Positions 34,901 to 47,900 of a stretch of 64,000 nucleotides of DNA are shown here, piece by piece. Source of the DNA: Oncomelania hupensis (Eukaryota; Mollusca; Gastropoda; Littorinimorpha; Pomatiopsidae); contig CM072521.1 in NCBI GenBank assembly GCA_036898135.1, forward strand, positions 68,792,489-68,856,488, given 5' to 3'. Numbering within the stretch: the first letter of the stretch is position 1; each line of letters opens with the position of its first letter. Position numbers and translations under genes: made by a program. A model generated the notes under the pieces. That model saw only the letters and a list, made by a program, of their open reading frames with translations, did not search any database and was not told the DNA's origin.

Positions 34901-37900
34901 GGACCTAGCGACCCACTTAGAAGAACAAAAGCTGCAGACCCTTAAAGATGTGACTGAGGCTGCTGAAAAATATCTCATCGCTCATGGGAAAACCCTGGGG
35001 CCACCCAGCGCGACGAAACATTTTCAGAAGACTGCAAACCATGGGAACCAGATCCAAGGGAGCCAGACGAGCCAGAGACAGACGGACTCTACGCCTCCTC
35101 CCAGGGAAGGGCATTCAAGAGGCTGTTTCACCTGCAACGCTACAGACCACAGAGCGGCTAATTGTCCTCAAAACAAAAGTAGCGGACAGCGGAGCAGTAC
35201 GGACAACGCAGCGGCGGGCAATCGGCAGAGGCGGTTCTCCAATCAACGGCAAACCAGTAGATCTGACCATCAGGTGTGCGGCGGGAGCGTCATTCTTCCG
35301 AGTGAGACCGAGCGCACAGCTACCCCTGCGGACGTGCAAGAGTGCATGACTGATGGCCAACTCCTCCTTGCCAACGGAAAATCCATCCCCGTCGTCGCCA
35401 GCACAGCTGTGACCTTCCAGAACATGCCTGTTTCAAAGGGACGCGTCGGAAATCATGAAGTGACTGTCTTAAGAGACTCTGGCTGTAGTGGGGTCATCGT
35501 CAGAGAAGACCTAATCGCTAAAGAACAATTCACCGGCGATTCTAAATGGACACTCATGGCCGACAGCAAATGTGTGAAAGCGCCAGTTGCAAAAATTCAT
35601 GTCAACACCCCTTTCTACATAGGCGAAGTAGAAGCGGTTTGCCTGAAAAAGCCGCTATACGATTTGATGATCGGGAACATCGACGGCGCGAGACGACCCG
35701 ACGACCCCGACCCAGAGTGGAGTCCTGCCTCAACTCAACACGTCGAAGTTGTGGAGGAGGATCCATTGCCGTTTCCCGATGGAGACCTTACAGAGCTGCT
35801 ACGGGACAATGTGGTTACTCCGGCTCAGCCCTGCCGACCAGAGATCGTCGGTGCTGTTACTACCAGGGCCCAGGCCAAGAGAGACAAGACGTCTACGCCA
35901 CTGAAGGTCGCCGACAACTCTAAAGCTGCCATCGTGGACAGAGATAAGCTGATCCAGCTCCAGGAAGCTGATAGTACTTTAAACAAGTACAGGAACCGCC
36001 AAGACCACGTGACCAAAGGCAATGGTACGGTCTATTTCGGGGTGAAGGCCAAGATCCTGTACCGAATCTTCCAGCACCCGAGGGTCAACGGAGGGGAAAC
36101 CACTACCTCAAGTCTTGGTACCGTTACCCCTCAGGCGCCAAGTGATGGGAGTAGCTCACGACTCCATCATGGGAGGTCACCTGGGCATCAAGAAGACGTC
36201 AGACAGAATCCAGGCGGTGTTCTACTGGCCAGGACTTCATGCGGACGTCAGCCGTTTCTGCCGATCATGTGACATTTGCCAGAAGACCATACCTCGAGGA
36301 AGGGTCCCGAAAGTGCCTATGCAGAGGATGCCTCTGATCGACCGACCTTTCAAGAGGGTGGCCTTAGACTTAATCGGCGAAATAAGACCTCCGAGTGAAG
36401 AAGGTCATCGATGGGTACTGACTTTAGTGGACTATGCGACTCGGTACCCAGAAGCAGTGCCACTGAAGAAGATTGACACTGAAACTGTAGCAGAGGCACT
36501 GGTGGACATGTTCAGTAGACTTGGAGTGCCTGAAGAAATTCTGACAGACCTCGGGACGCAGTTCGTCTCCGACTGCATGAAGGAGGTCAACAGACTGCTG
36601 AGCATCCGGCATTTGACTACGACACCCTACCATCCGATGTGCAACGGGCTTGTCGAGAAGTTCAATGCTACGCTGAAGTCCACCCTGAAGAAACTGTGCA
36701 GCGAGCAGCCCAGACAATGGCATCGCTATATCAACGCCTTACTTTTCGCCTACAGAGAAGTACCGCAGGAGTCCACCGGCTTTTCTCCGTTCGAGCTGCT
36801 GTACGGAAGAACCATCCGAGGGCCGATGCACATCCTAAAAGAACTGTGGACGAAAGAAGTAGACACCCCAGAGGTGAACAGGGTGGAGAACAACTGAATC
36901 AAGAAATCTCTGAAATCCGGCCGAGCCCCGTGTTACACTCAGTTTGATGTTGGTGTTTTCTATCAGTATCTGATTCAGCCCCGATGCTTGAATTCCTGAT
37001 AGTTGTGTAACTCAGATTCGTTTATTCACACAGCCCGTCCAAACAGCATACAATTCACAAAGTCGACGTATGAAGTTTTCCACTTTTATTCAGCACACAT
37101 CAACAACTGCATACAATTCTCAATTCAACTCAACAACTTTCACAGCAACTTTCCAAATCACTATCAACAACTTTACTATCAACAACAATCTCTCAACAGC
37201 AACTCGGCACACGATTAAATAACCTCTCTCTTTTCTCGAACAATTTGGTACGTGGTAGAAATGACGCACTGCCACCAATCGAACTAAAGATCGTCATCAC
37301 TGACTTACGTCATTCACATTTTCTCTACTTCCGGGAACATTCACGACCTTCGATATCCATCCGGAAATTTCTATCAAGAGTAAACACGCAGATCCAGAAT
37401 ATTCTACATCAATATCGACCAACAAAAATTATCAACGTTATACAAAACCTCTCCAAACAACAATGCAAACTCAAATCAAAGGTAAATAAACTCCATTATT
37501 GAATACTTTGCAAAACGAAACGATTAGATCTATCGTACACGCTTTCGACATACTTTCGTACGCGTTTCAACGTAACACCCCGGTATTCGCCCCCTGGAAG
37601 AAAATGAATTTAGGCAATTTTGAAAGTAATTTAGGGCCTCTCCTGAATTCAAAAAGCACAAAGTAAACATCAATAGAAACAACAACCAAACAAAAAAGAA
37701 TGTTTTATGCACATGTCTTTCTAAAAAGTTAAGAATCTTGATTTGTACTGTAGGCCTAACAAAGTTTGAGGTCCACCACTGTTACACACAAACTCCACAT
37801 TTCCAATTTTACTGGGCACACGTTTGTCTATTTTTTAGCTGTAAACAGGCAAGAATTTTTATAATTTTAGAGATATTTAGGGGTACTAGTAAAAACACCA

Positions 37901-40900
37901 CATCTTAGGTATTATTACTATATTAGTGACTAGTGTATAGATTTAAATGAAATAAAATGCAAAATGAACAGAAATAAATTCTCTTTTGATTATCTACCTT
38001 TTTATACTTCTCTTGTCATGTCTTGTTTTTTATTACTCAATGTGTATAAAAAAAAAGCTTTAAAAAGTCCAAACAAGCCCCCTCCTCTTCTTCACTTTCA
38101 TGCCAGTCTGAAAGATCATATGCATGCACACTACTGACACTAATTGTCTAATGTCAGTACCGATCTCTTCCTCCGACTCCAAGTCCATTTCTCTCACTTT
38201 AATGTCTAATAAATGGAAGCCTGTAAACTCCCCTTCATCAGTCGAAGAATCCAAACCATCCATTTTAGACACACACACAAGATAATTTGGAAAAAAAATC
38301 GAAAAAACGAATGCATTTCACAACATAATAAACCGGAAGTCAATTGCCGGAAGTCTCGCAATCTTTCAAACAACGCGAGAATATAACCACATGGTTGATA
38401 GGGACGCTTTTGGACGTTTTGCCTGTTTAGAACTTCGGCCGCTTTTGGCCGCTATGCCCAATAAAGGGTAGTCCCTCAGCTTCTCACACTCGGAACTCAA
38501 TATTTTTTTCTCGGAAATGCAAATGCCTTCCGCGGAAATCCGCGGATTCGCGGAGAGTTCTCCACCCTGGGTGAAGAACAGCTACCAGTACGTGTTTGAG
38601 CTACGGGAGAAGCTGGAGCAGACTCTCGAGATAGCCAGAGAAAACCTGAAGAAGTCCCAGGACTGTGGAAAGCACTATTATGATCGTAGGGCTGTGAGCA
38701 GGAAGTTTAAACCTGGCAACAAAGTGCTGGTGCTGCTACCTACTGATCACAATAAGTTGCTGATGCAGTGGAAAGGCCCGTACGAAGTGGAGACCGTGGT
38801 GGGGATCAACGACTATAAGGTGAAGGTCGGCCAGCATTCCAAGATATACCACGCCAACCTCCTTAAGCTGTACGTGGAAAGGCCATCAGAGACTGTGCAT
38901 GCAGCAACAGCAGCTGAGATCGACGACAGCTTTGACAGCGAGGAACTGTTGGAACTGGGAGACTTCCATAGCAAAGAAGGCATCGATGACGTTAAACTAG
39001 GACCAAGCTTGACGGAAGGTCAAAAGATGGAGCTCAAGGACCTTATGGGCGAGTTTCCCCATAGCTTCAGTGATGTCCCAGGCTCTACGACTTTGGTCGA
39101 ACATGAAGTCCACACCCAGACCTGGAAGGAGCATCTGCAGACCTTGAGGGAGCTGTTCCACCGTCCCGCAGAAGCCAACCTGACCGTGAGACCCAGCGAA
39201 TGCATTCTGGGAGCTGACAACGTCGACTGCGTCGGACATCCGACGGGAGAGGAAGACAACGGAGGATGCACTGACTCCAGGAAAGCCCACGAGATCACTG
39301 TCTTTGACCCTGGGCCGATGACGACCGCAACTGACGAGGGCGTCGTTTCCTTGCGGTTGAAAGAACATTGACTGTGTGGAGAACATTGGCAATATCTAAA
39401 CAGACTTGCAGATGAGAAACATTGACCTTGTGTGAATGAACTGTGAACATTGACAGTATCCAGAAAGACTTGCGGATGAAAAACATGGACTCTGTGTATA
39501 TAAACTGAGAACATTGACAGTAAATGAGACAGTCTGAAGTAAGTTTTAATTCTGTACATTGTTTGTGCATTACGTTTCAACGTTGTTGAAAGAAATTGGG
39601 TAAATTTCTTCTTGAGTGGGGGGTTATGTTACGTTGAAATGCGTACGAAAGTATGTCGGAAGCGCGCACGATAGATCTAATCGTTTCGTTTTGCAAAGTA
39701 TTCAATGATGGAGTTTATTTACCTTTGATTTGAGTTTGCATTGTTGTTAGGAGAGGCTTTGTATAACGTGGATAATTTTCGTTGGTCGATATTGTCGGAG
39801 AATACTCTGGATCTCCTTGTTTACTATCGATCGAAGTTTCGGGACGATTGTCGAAGTAAGAGAAGGTTCGGGGTATGTGTGGAGAGACGTATGACGTAAG
39901 TCAGTGATGACGATCTTTAATTCTGATTGGTTAGTTGTAATGCGTCATTTCTAGAACAAACTGTCGTCATCTCGAAGGATAGAAAAAATTATATATTCGA
40001 TGCTTTGTGTGTTGTGAAAAGAGTTGCTGAGAGAGATTGTTGTTGATAGTGAAGCTGGAAAGTAAATTTGAAAGTTGTTGAGTTGAGTTGAGAATTGTAT
40101 GCAGTTGTTGATGTGTGCTGAATAAAAGTGGAAAACTTCATACGTCGACTTTGTGACTTGTATGCTGCTTGAGCGGGTTGCGTGAATAAACGAATCTGAG
40201 CTACACTCATCAGTACTTCAGCATTGGGGCTGAATCCACTACTGATAAAGAAAAACACCATCATCGAACGGAGTGTAACAAAGTCAGTGATGACGATCTT
40301 TTATTTGATTGGCTGTAGTGCGTCATTCTAGTCTACAGTGTTCTAAATTGTTCGGGAAGAGAGAGAGGCTATATATTTTATGTGCCGCACTGTTTTGTGT
40401 TGTTGTTGATAGTGAGTTGGAAAGTAAAAAGTTGAGAGTGGAAAAGCGATTGTATGCAGTTGTTGATGTGTGCTGAATAAAAGTGGAAAACTTAATACGT
40501 CGACTCCGTGTCTTGTTGCTGAGTGAGCAGGCTGCGTGGATAAACGAATCTGAGCTACACTCATCAGTACTTCAGCATTGGGGCTGAATCAACACTGATA
40601 GAAAAATACCAACATCAAACCGAGTGTAACAAACTGTGTTGTGGTCAGACCACAGCATGATCTATGGCGGAATTTCTTGCAAAGGAAACACTGAATGATC
40701 CATCCTCTACCGCATTTTCACACACCAAACACAACCAGGGTGTTGCTTCGTTCTTCTGCTTCTTTTGGCTATTGGAGGCCCAGTTTTTCCTTGCCCTTTG
40801 ACTCCTAGCCACAGTGTGATACACTGATAGCCACAGCGTGATATAACGATAGCCACAGCGTGATATAATGATAGCCACAGCGTGATACACTGATAGCCAC

Positions 40901-41935
40901 AGCGTGATACACTGATAGCCACAGCGTGATACACTGATAGCCACAGCGTGATACACTGATAGCCACAGCGTGATACACTGATAGCCACAGCGTGATACAC
41001 TGATAGCCACAGCGTGATACACTGATAGCCACAGCGTGATACACTGATAGCCACAGCGTGATACACTGATAGCGATCGAAGATCGAAAGTTACGCCACTT
41101 GAACAATAACTAAAACCTCATTCAAATAGTTATGTAATCAATTATTAACCACAAACAACTACCAAATGCCTAAACTGTGTTTACCCTTAATCTTGTATTA
41201 ATTATTAGTGACAGGATACAAGTAATTATGATTTTCAATACAAAACGTTATGTAATGACAATGTACAGGCACTGACCACAGTGTAATGTAATGATTAAGT
41301 ATAGGCACTGATCACAGTGTAATGTAATGATAAAGTACAGACACTAACCACAATGTAATATAATGATAAAGTACAGACACTAACCACAGTGTAATATAAT
41401 GATAAAGTACAGACACTAATCACAGTGTAATGTAATGATAAAGTACAGACACTGACCACAGTGTAATGTAATGATAAAGTACAGACACTGACCACAGTGT
41501 AATATAATGATAAAGTACAGACACTGACCACAGTGTAATATAATGATAAAGTACAGACACTGACCACAGTGTAATATAATGATAAAGTACAGACACTGAC
41601 CACAGTGTAATATAATGATAAAGTACCGAAACTGACCACAGCGGGAAGGTGCGGACTTTTGGCTTGCCCAGCCTGTTGCGGTTGATGTGTGTGGAGCACG
41701 GCACAGCATCCAAGTGGTGAGAGCTGGTCGGCAACGGCTGAGCCCAACTTCCTCCTCGCTTGGCTTTGGCATCTCTGTTGGACATTCCATGAACACTTAC
41801 ACCACACACAGTTAATTTACGCAAAGAATATTAAACCACACAGTATCCTAACTCCAGCCCTACACAACAACAACCCCACACAAAATTAGTTACCTAACAA
41901 TCCACATAATAATCGACATAACTTGGATAATCTAC

Positions 41936-41982
<47 letters not shown>

Positions 41983-44900
41983 CTGGGTATTTGTATAGAG
42001 CGGAATATCAACTGTTTCTGCAGGCAAGCTCACCACACTTCACAAACTCAATTATTAAAGAAAACCTATGGAGCCTAATCCTATCTATCCTATCCCATCT
42101 CATAACTCAAAAGTTGTTGGGGAACCACAGATGATTGTTTAACCTGCGTACTCCATCTTTCTCTGTCCTCAGCAACCCTCATGGCAGATGATCGTTTAAC
42201 CAGCGTACCCCATCTTTCTCTGTCCTCAGCAACTCCCTTGGCTTCGCTCAGTGTCAAGCCAGTCCATTCTCGAATGTTGTCCTCCCACCTTTGTTTCTGT
42301 CCCTCTTCATCTGCCTCCTTGCACCGTGCTTTGCATGATGGTATTTGCAAGGCCTGATGCTCTGGTGATGTGGCCATACCATCGGAGTTTCCGTTTCTTC
42401 ACCACTGTAAGCATGTCATCGTGTTGCCCAATGGCTTGTGTGATGGTCTGCCCGACTTTGTCGTTGGTGATGTGCTGGGTATAGGAAATGCCCAGAAGTC
42501 TTCTGTACCACCCCATCTCCATGCTTTAAATTCTTCATTGTAGGTCTGCTGCGAGGGTCCATGCTTTGCAAAACATATATGAAGATGACAAGGGAGCGCA
42601 GCAGCCTTATCTTGGAATGTAGACTGATGGTTCTGTCTTTCCAAATGGGCTTCAACCTTGTCAGGTCAGCAGTTGTTCGTGCGATCCTGGAGAACTTCCT
42701 GTCATGACACGTTGTCCGATACAATGGCTCCTAAATATTTGAAGCTATGCACTGTGTTAATGGAATGGCCTTGGACTTTGATGTCTATGTTGATTCCAGT
42801 GGTGTTGTTGGTCATCATTTTGGTCTTCTCTGCACTTATTTCCATTCCAAAGGCTCTGAAGGTGATGTCAACCCTCTGTAACAGCTGTTCTTGTTGTTCT
42901 CCAGCCAATCCATCAATGTCATCTGCAAAATGGAGGTTGGATATTGCTCTACCCCCTATGCTGACTATCAATATAAATTCTTCATGTTATGTTCATGTCT
43001 CATACTTCAAACCACTTTTGTTCAATTCAACCCCTATAATGGTTGAGTAAGATGAGGGGACTGAATCAGCCAGTGCCTTCAACAGCTGTAGAGCTGGAAA
43101 AGAGCTATATAACAATACTAAGATAACCCTTCGCTCTTCCACCGATACTCCACTCCTCCACCAAGTCCGCTACAAACCAAAATCACATGGTCTCCATTCT
43201 TTTTCTGTCTATGGACCTCACCTCTGGAACTCTCTTCTCTCCGATGTCAGACACTCTCTTTCAATTCAAAGTTTTAAAAGCAACATGAAATTGAAAACCT
43301 TTCTCTTTTAGCGACATTTTACCTAATTTACATTCTTTCTTCATTTAGTATTCTTGTTTTGTGTGTTTCTGTGTGTATGTCGTGTGTCTGCGTGTGTGCA
43401 TGCATTTCTATGCTGTCTAGTATTATATATAAAACATGAATGTATGATTAGATGAATGTTGGTGTGTGCGCGCCTAGATCCGCAGGGTAGGCGCCTTACA
43501 AATGGTAATTATTATTATTATTATTAGATAATATATTTTCTGAACAAATCAAATGCTTCGTTAGTCCCATGGCAGAGATATGTGGGCAGGTGTACGTGTA
43601 TGAGAAGTGATCTCACTGAGAGATTTGTTATGAATGTCTTTACCTGGAGTAAGAGGTGTCACTGCTGATAGAGACAGCCTTGTACTTGTCATCATTGCCA
43701 TTGAGAATCTCCTCCACCTCTTCTGCCTTCAGCAGTGTGATGTTGGTGGCCAGTGAGTGCATGGAGAAGCCTACACAAAACACATTTCAAATCAACACCA
43801 TCAACACATTTCAAATCAACACCATCAACACATTTCAAATCAACACCATCAACACATTTCAAATCAACACTATCAACACATTTCAAATCAACACCATCAA
43901 CACATTTCAAATCAACACCATCAACACATTTCAAATCAACACTATTAACAGATTTCTAATCAACACCATCAACACATTTCAAATCAACACCATCAACACA
44001 TTTCAAATCAACACCATCAACACATTTCAAATCAACACCATCACATCAACACATTTCAAATCAACACCATCAACACATTTCAAATCAATACATTTCAAAT
44101 CAACAACATCAGGCATGAGCATTGCCAAAAGGGCTTGGGGAGTACACTCAAGTGCGGGCCTGCGAAGCAGACACGCCAAGCTAGGGGCGTCCGGGGGCAT
44201 GCCCCCCCGGAAAATTTTCAAACAAATGGTGCAAATCTATGCATTTTGGTGCATTCTGGAAGTGATTTTGCTGATGTACAAAGGCATGAGTCTTGAGATG
44301 AAAATATATGTGAAACAGACTTTTGGGAAGAGGACTGCTTTACTTTAGATACTTACTGAACATAATGTGGCTTTCTCAGTAGTTTTACGAAAATTGTGCA
44401 TGATTTGGGTTTCAGTCAACTGCTTGTTCATCCAATGCTACATTCACTTAAAAGTCACAACTATTTAGATTTTATAGCAGAAAAATCAACCCCACACTGG
44501 TGTTTAAAAAAACACCCAATTAATAACTATTTAGATTCTGATTCTAATTCTGATTAGTACGTCGTTTATCATCCAGAAATCTGGCGTTGGTACGACGGTG
44601 AGGGGTGCGCAGCACGGTGTTGTTAGTGGCGCTGGGCTGCCGTCAGCGCGGATTTAAAAGAGTCCACTGATGTTGAGTGGACAGTTGAGTTGTCCAGTTT
44701 GTTCCAGGCTATTATTGTTCTTGGAAAGAATGATTGGCGGTATTGTTCTGTGCTGCAGCTTGGGACGACGAAGCAGCGATCGTTGTTCCTGATATGGTTA
44801 TCTATTGGGTTGTTAGTTACATAGTCCTTTTGGTAGTTACTAGGACGTATTTTGCGTCCGGGTTTTAGTGGGGTAAGGAATTGGTCAGCAGGGATTGCCG

Positions 44901-47900
44901 GCACCAGCCCCTCCACCACCTTGTAGAAGACTGTCAGCCTCAGCTGTTCGCGTCGTTCTTGCAGTGTAGGGAGGTTGTGCTTCTTCAGGAGACCCGTAAC
45001 AAAACCAGGAGTTGTCGACCTGTAGTCTCTCGATATGAAGCGTGCTGCGTTCCGCTGTACTCGCTCCAACTTGTCGATGTCCTGCTTCTGGTATGAGTCC
45101 CAGATGATGGCTCCGTATTCCATTAGTGGGCGGACTAGGGCTAGGTAGGCTGTTTTCTTGCATGGGGTTGGGCAGTGACGGAGGTTTCTGCGGATAAATC
45201 CAAGAGTGGAGTTCGCTTTTTTGGTGATGTTGCTAATGTGGCTGCTCCACTTTAGGTCTTTGGAGATGAGGATACCGAGGTAGGGGTTGGTGGAAACATT
45301 CTGGAGGATGGTTTTATTTAGGGTGTACATGAAACTGGAGTTGGGTGAGCGCGCAAGGGACATGACGTAGCACTTGGTCGCGTTAAAGCGCATGCCCCAT
45401 CTTTCAGCCCAGTCCTCAAGACTCTTCATTTTGTTACAGTTAATCACTTGGGCTTCGGCTAGAGTATATGATTATGTTGTTCGATTGCGAGCGAACATGT
45501 TGTTGGTGGGCTTCAGATTTGATGTGCTTGTGAAATACCACAACACCTCGATTGGCATACGCAAGTTCCACGCGACAAATCACACAGTATGACTTCCCCG
45601 GTTCCTGAAGTTTTCTTATCCATTGCCCGTAGCGCACAGGCGGAGGTTTTGACTTTGAGTCAACACTTGGCGGCTGCCACTCCTCGTCTAACCATGCCCA
45701 TTTCCAATGATATCGGCAGCCGTCATCACTGAAACTTTCTCCTCTTTTGATGATATCACGCCTAGTCGCCATTTTGGTCAAGTTGTACACGTGTGCGCAT
45801 GTCAGAATCGCTATTTTCCGGAAGAGCCGAAAGTGACTAAATGCCCAAAACGACAGAAAGTAGACTAGCAGACGCTTTTTTTCATATCTTGGAAGCGGGC
45901 GTATTGACTAAGATCGGGGCGTTTTTAAAATGTTCTTGGGGCGTATGTACGATCATAGGCGTACAATGCTCATGCCTGAACATCAACACATTTCAAATCA
46001 ACACTATCAAAAACATTTTAAATCAACACCATGAACACATTTCAAATCAACACCATCAATAAATTTGAAATCAAAGTCACACTAACAAATCTGAAAAAAA
46101 AAAAAAAATCTCTTCAAACTATGTACTGATGTACTGTAGCTGTTATTTCCACATTTAGTGACCCAGTAAAAGTCAATCGCCCGATAAAGTTATTCACACA
46201 ATATGAAATTGAAATGTTTCTGCTCATGATAAGAAAAAGCACAATTTAACAACACTTGACAAAAGCATCGTCTGCTACAAAACAAGAGAGAGATGGGTAT
46301 AACAATGTCAACCATTAGGCTAAGGAGCTGCAAGTTTTAAGTCATTGGCACCATTGTTCACTCGCATGGTAAACAAACCAAAGTATACATGTCAAAACAA
46401 CAAATTGAACAAGGGGTCAAGGGTGGAAAATTCAAAAATTACCCATTGTGTTGATCTTCTTTCTTTCATCTACTGTGACCAGTCGTCTCCACATAGAGGG
46501 GTATTTCTTGTACAGAGATCCACGAAACATCCGCAGATAGTTCCCAACCTGAAAATATGTCCAGCAGCATAAGTAAGTCTACAGCCAAACTAAGTTTCTA
46601 ATGTTAGGTACCGGCAGGGTAAAATTTGGTTTTAAGTTTTCACACAAGTGAATGGTACAGAGTTATAGATTGGGGTAGAAATAAGAAAACACAAAAAAAA
46701 TTATGGGTCTATCTCAATTAGAACCAGAGATACAGCTATTTTCGTAACGAGTTTTTGTGCCGCGAATTGCGTAATTTTGCCAAAATTGATATTTTGCAAA
46801 GTTTAGATGTTCATAACTTAAAAATTATAAAGCCCATGAGCCTAATTTTTGGAGTAAGCAGAGTCCTGGTAGTGACAAAATAGCCTATTTTTTTTGGGAC
46901 CTGGCAGTTGTCAATAGAATGAACTGCTGAACTCCAAAAATGCCCCCCCAAAAATTTTCCCCGTGGAAAGATTCAGAAGCAAATAGCTAATAACTTCAAA
47001 CGCATGCTATTTGATCATTTTTTATCCGATTTCATTGATTTAAACTGCATTTGTCTTGTTATTTAGAGATCTTTTAATTGATATGTATGAAGGTACAGTG
47101 AAAATTAAAATAGATCTTTTTTCTTTTTGTACCCCCCTCCCCCTTGCAAGACCCCCACCTCCGCGTAAATTTGTTCTTATGCGTATGTTGGTAACTATTA
47201 TTTAACATATTTTCTGAGATGTGATACATAATAGTGCAGACAACAGTTTGTGGACCTTAACTAGCAGTAGCATTTACAAAGGAGTCCAACTTCTCCTTGC
47301 CATTTGGTCTTTTAATGGACTTCTGCAGGGAACAGTACTTCTCATAGATTTTATCCATGCTTTTCTTGTCTAGCTGCTTGGCATTGGCTCCTAGGAAAGT
47401 CAGGATAGGCTGGCAGATGGTGTAGGATTTTCTCTCAGTCTTCACAAACCTCACAAGATCCACAACAACTCCATTTGTGAGTGTGCCTACAACAATGAAT
47501 ATGAAAGGAAAAAATAAGTGCAAGTGCAACAATGCTGATCTCAACACATGACATTTATGATAAAATACTTGAGATCCATCATCCTGTAATAAACATGACA
47601 TGTAACACGCATTTAAATTAATAATAATTACTAATAATAATTAATTTTAACACATGTAAACAGTAACGTGAGTGCTAATAAAATTTTAAAACTAAAAAAG
47701 CAGTGCGTAGGCCTACCAAGTCTAGTCTCTAGAAAAACAGCGTTTGTTGCTGAACGCTACTTTCGGTTTCTATAGGCCTACACGTATAAATATTACATCA
47801 ATCATCGATAATCCCACAAGAAAACTACACAACTATGCGTGAATTATGGTTTTGCGAAACCTGAGAAAGAATTGTGTGACTGTACGTAACGGCTAAATGT

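Larger units (their letters stand above)
33011..40280 (+). mobile_element. Ty3/gypsy-type LTR retrotransposon with integrase before RT
   Basis: Two 654-bp LTRs (33011-33664, 39627-40280) with a handful of differences by eye, TG..CA ends, and target duplication aagtc (33006-33010, 40281-40285). A PBS-like TGGGGGTC follows the 5' LTR and a purine tract agtggggggt precedes the 3' LTR. Internal order: leader, gag with CCHC knuckle, protease, integrase, RT remnant. A DNA transposon carrying a solo LTR interrupts the integrase. Frameshift and deletion make it defective. Confidence 0.92.

Noticed and set aside
34264..36022. Minus-strand and alternate-frame ORFs across gag
   Set aside because: Shadows of the gag-protease frame; no motifs.
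36115..36897. Complete integrase gene starting at 36,115
   Set aside because: The start is a TTG inside the domain. The frame is the continuation of a frameshifted pol and is cut by a DNA transposon at 36,878.
38517..38569. N-terminus of the ORF starting at 38,517
   Set aside because: These residues come from the inverted end of the DNA transposon, not from the integrase.
40645..41106. Repeated [21 protein letters not shown] ORFs
   Set aside because: 22-bp minisatellite read in successive frames.
41295..41824. Minus-strand ORFs running from SMARCB1 exon 4 into repeats
   Set aside because: The exon part is real, but the extension is the 36-bp intronic array past a good splice donor.
43656..44348. 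ORF with QINTINTF repeats
   Set aside because: 24-bp array in SMARCB1 intron 2, antisense to exon 3.
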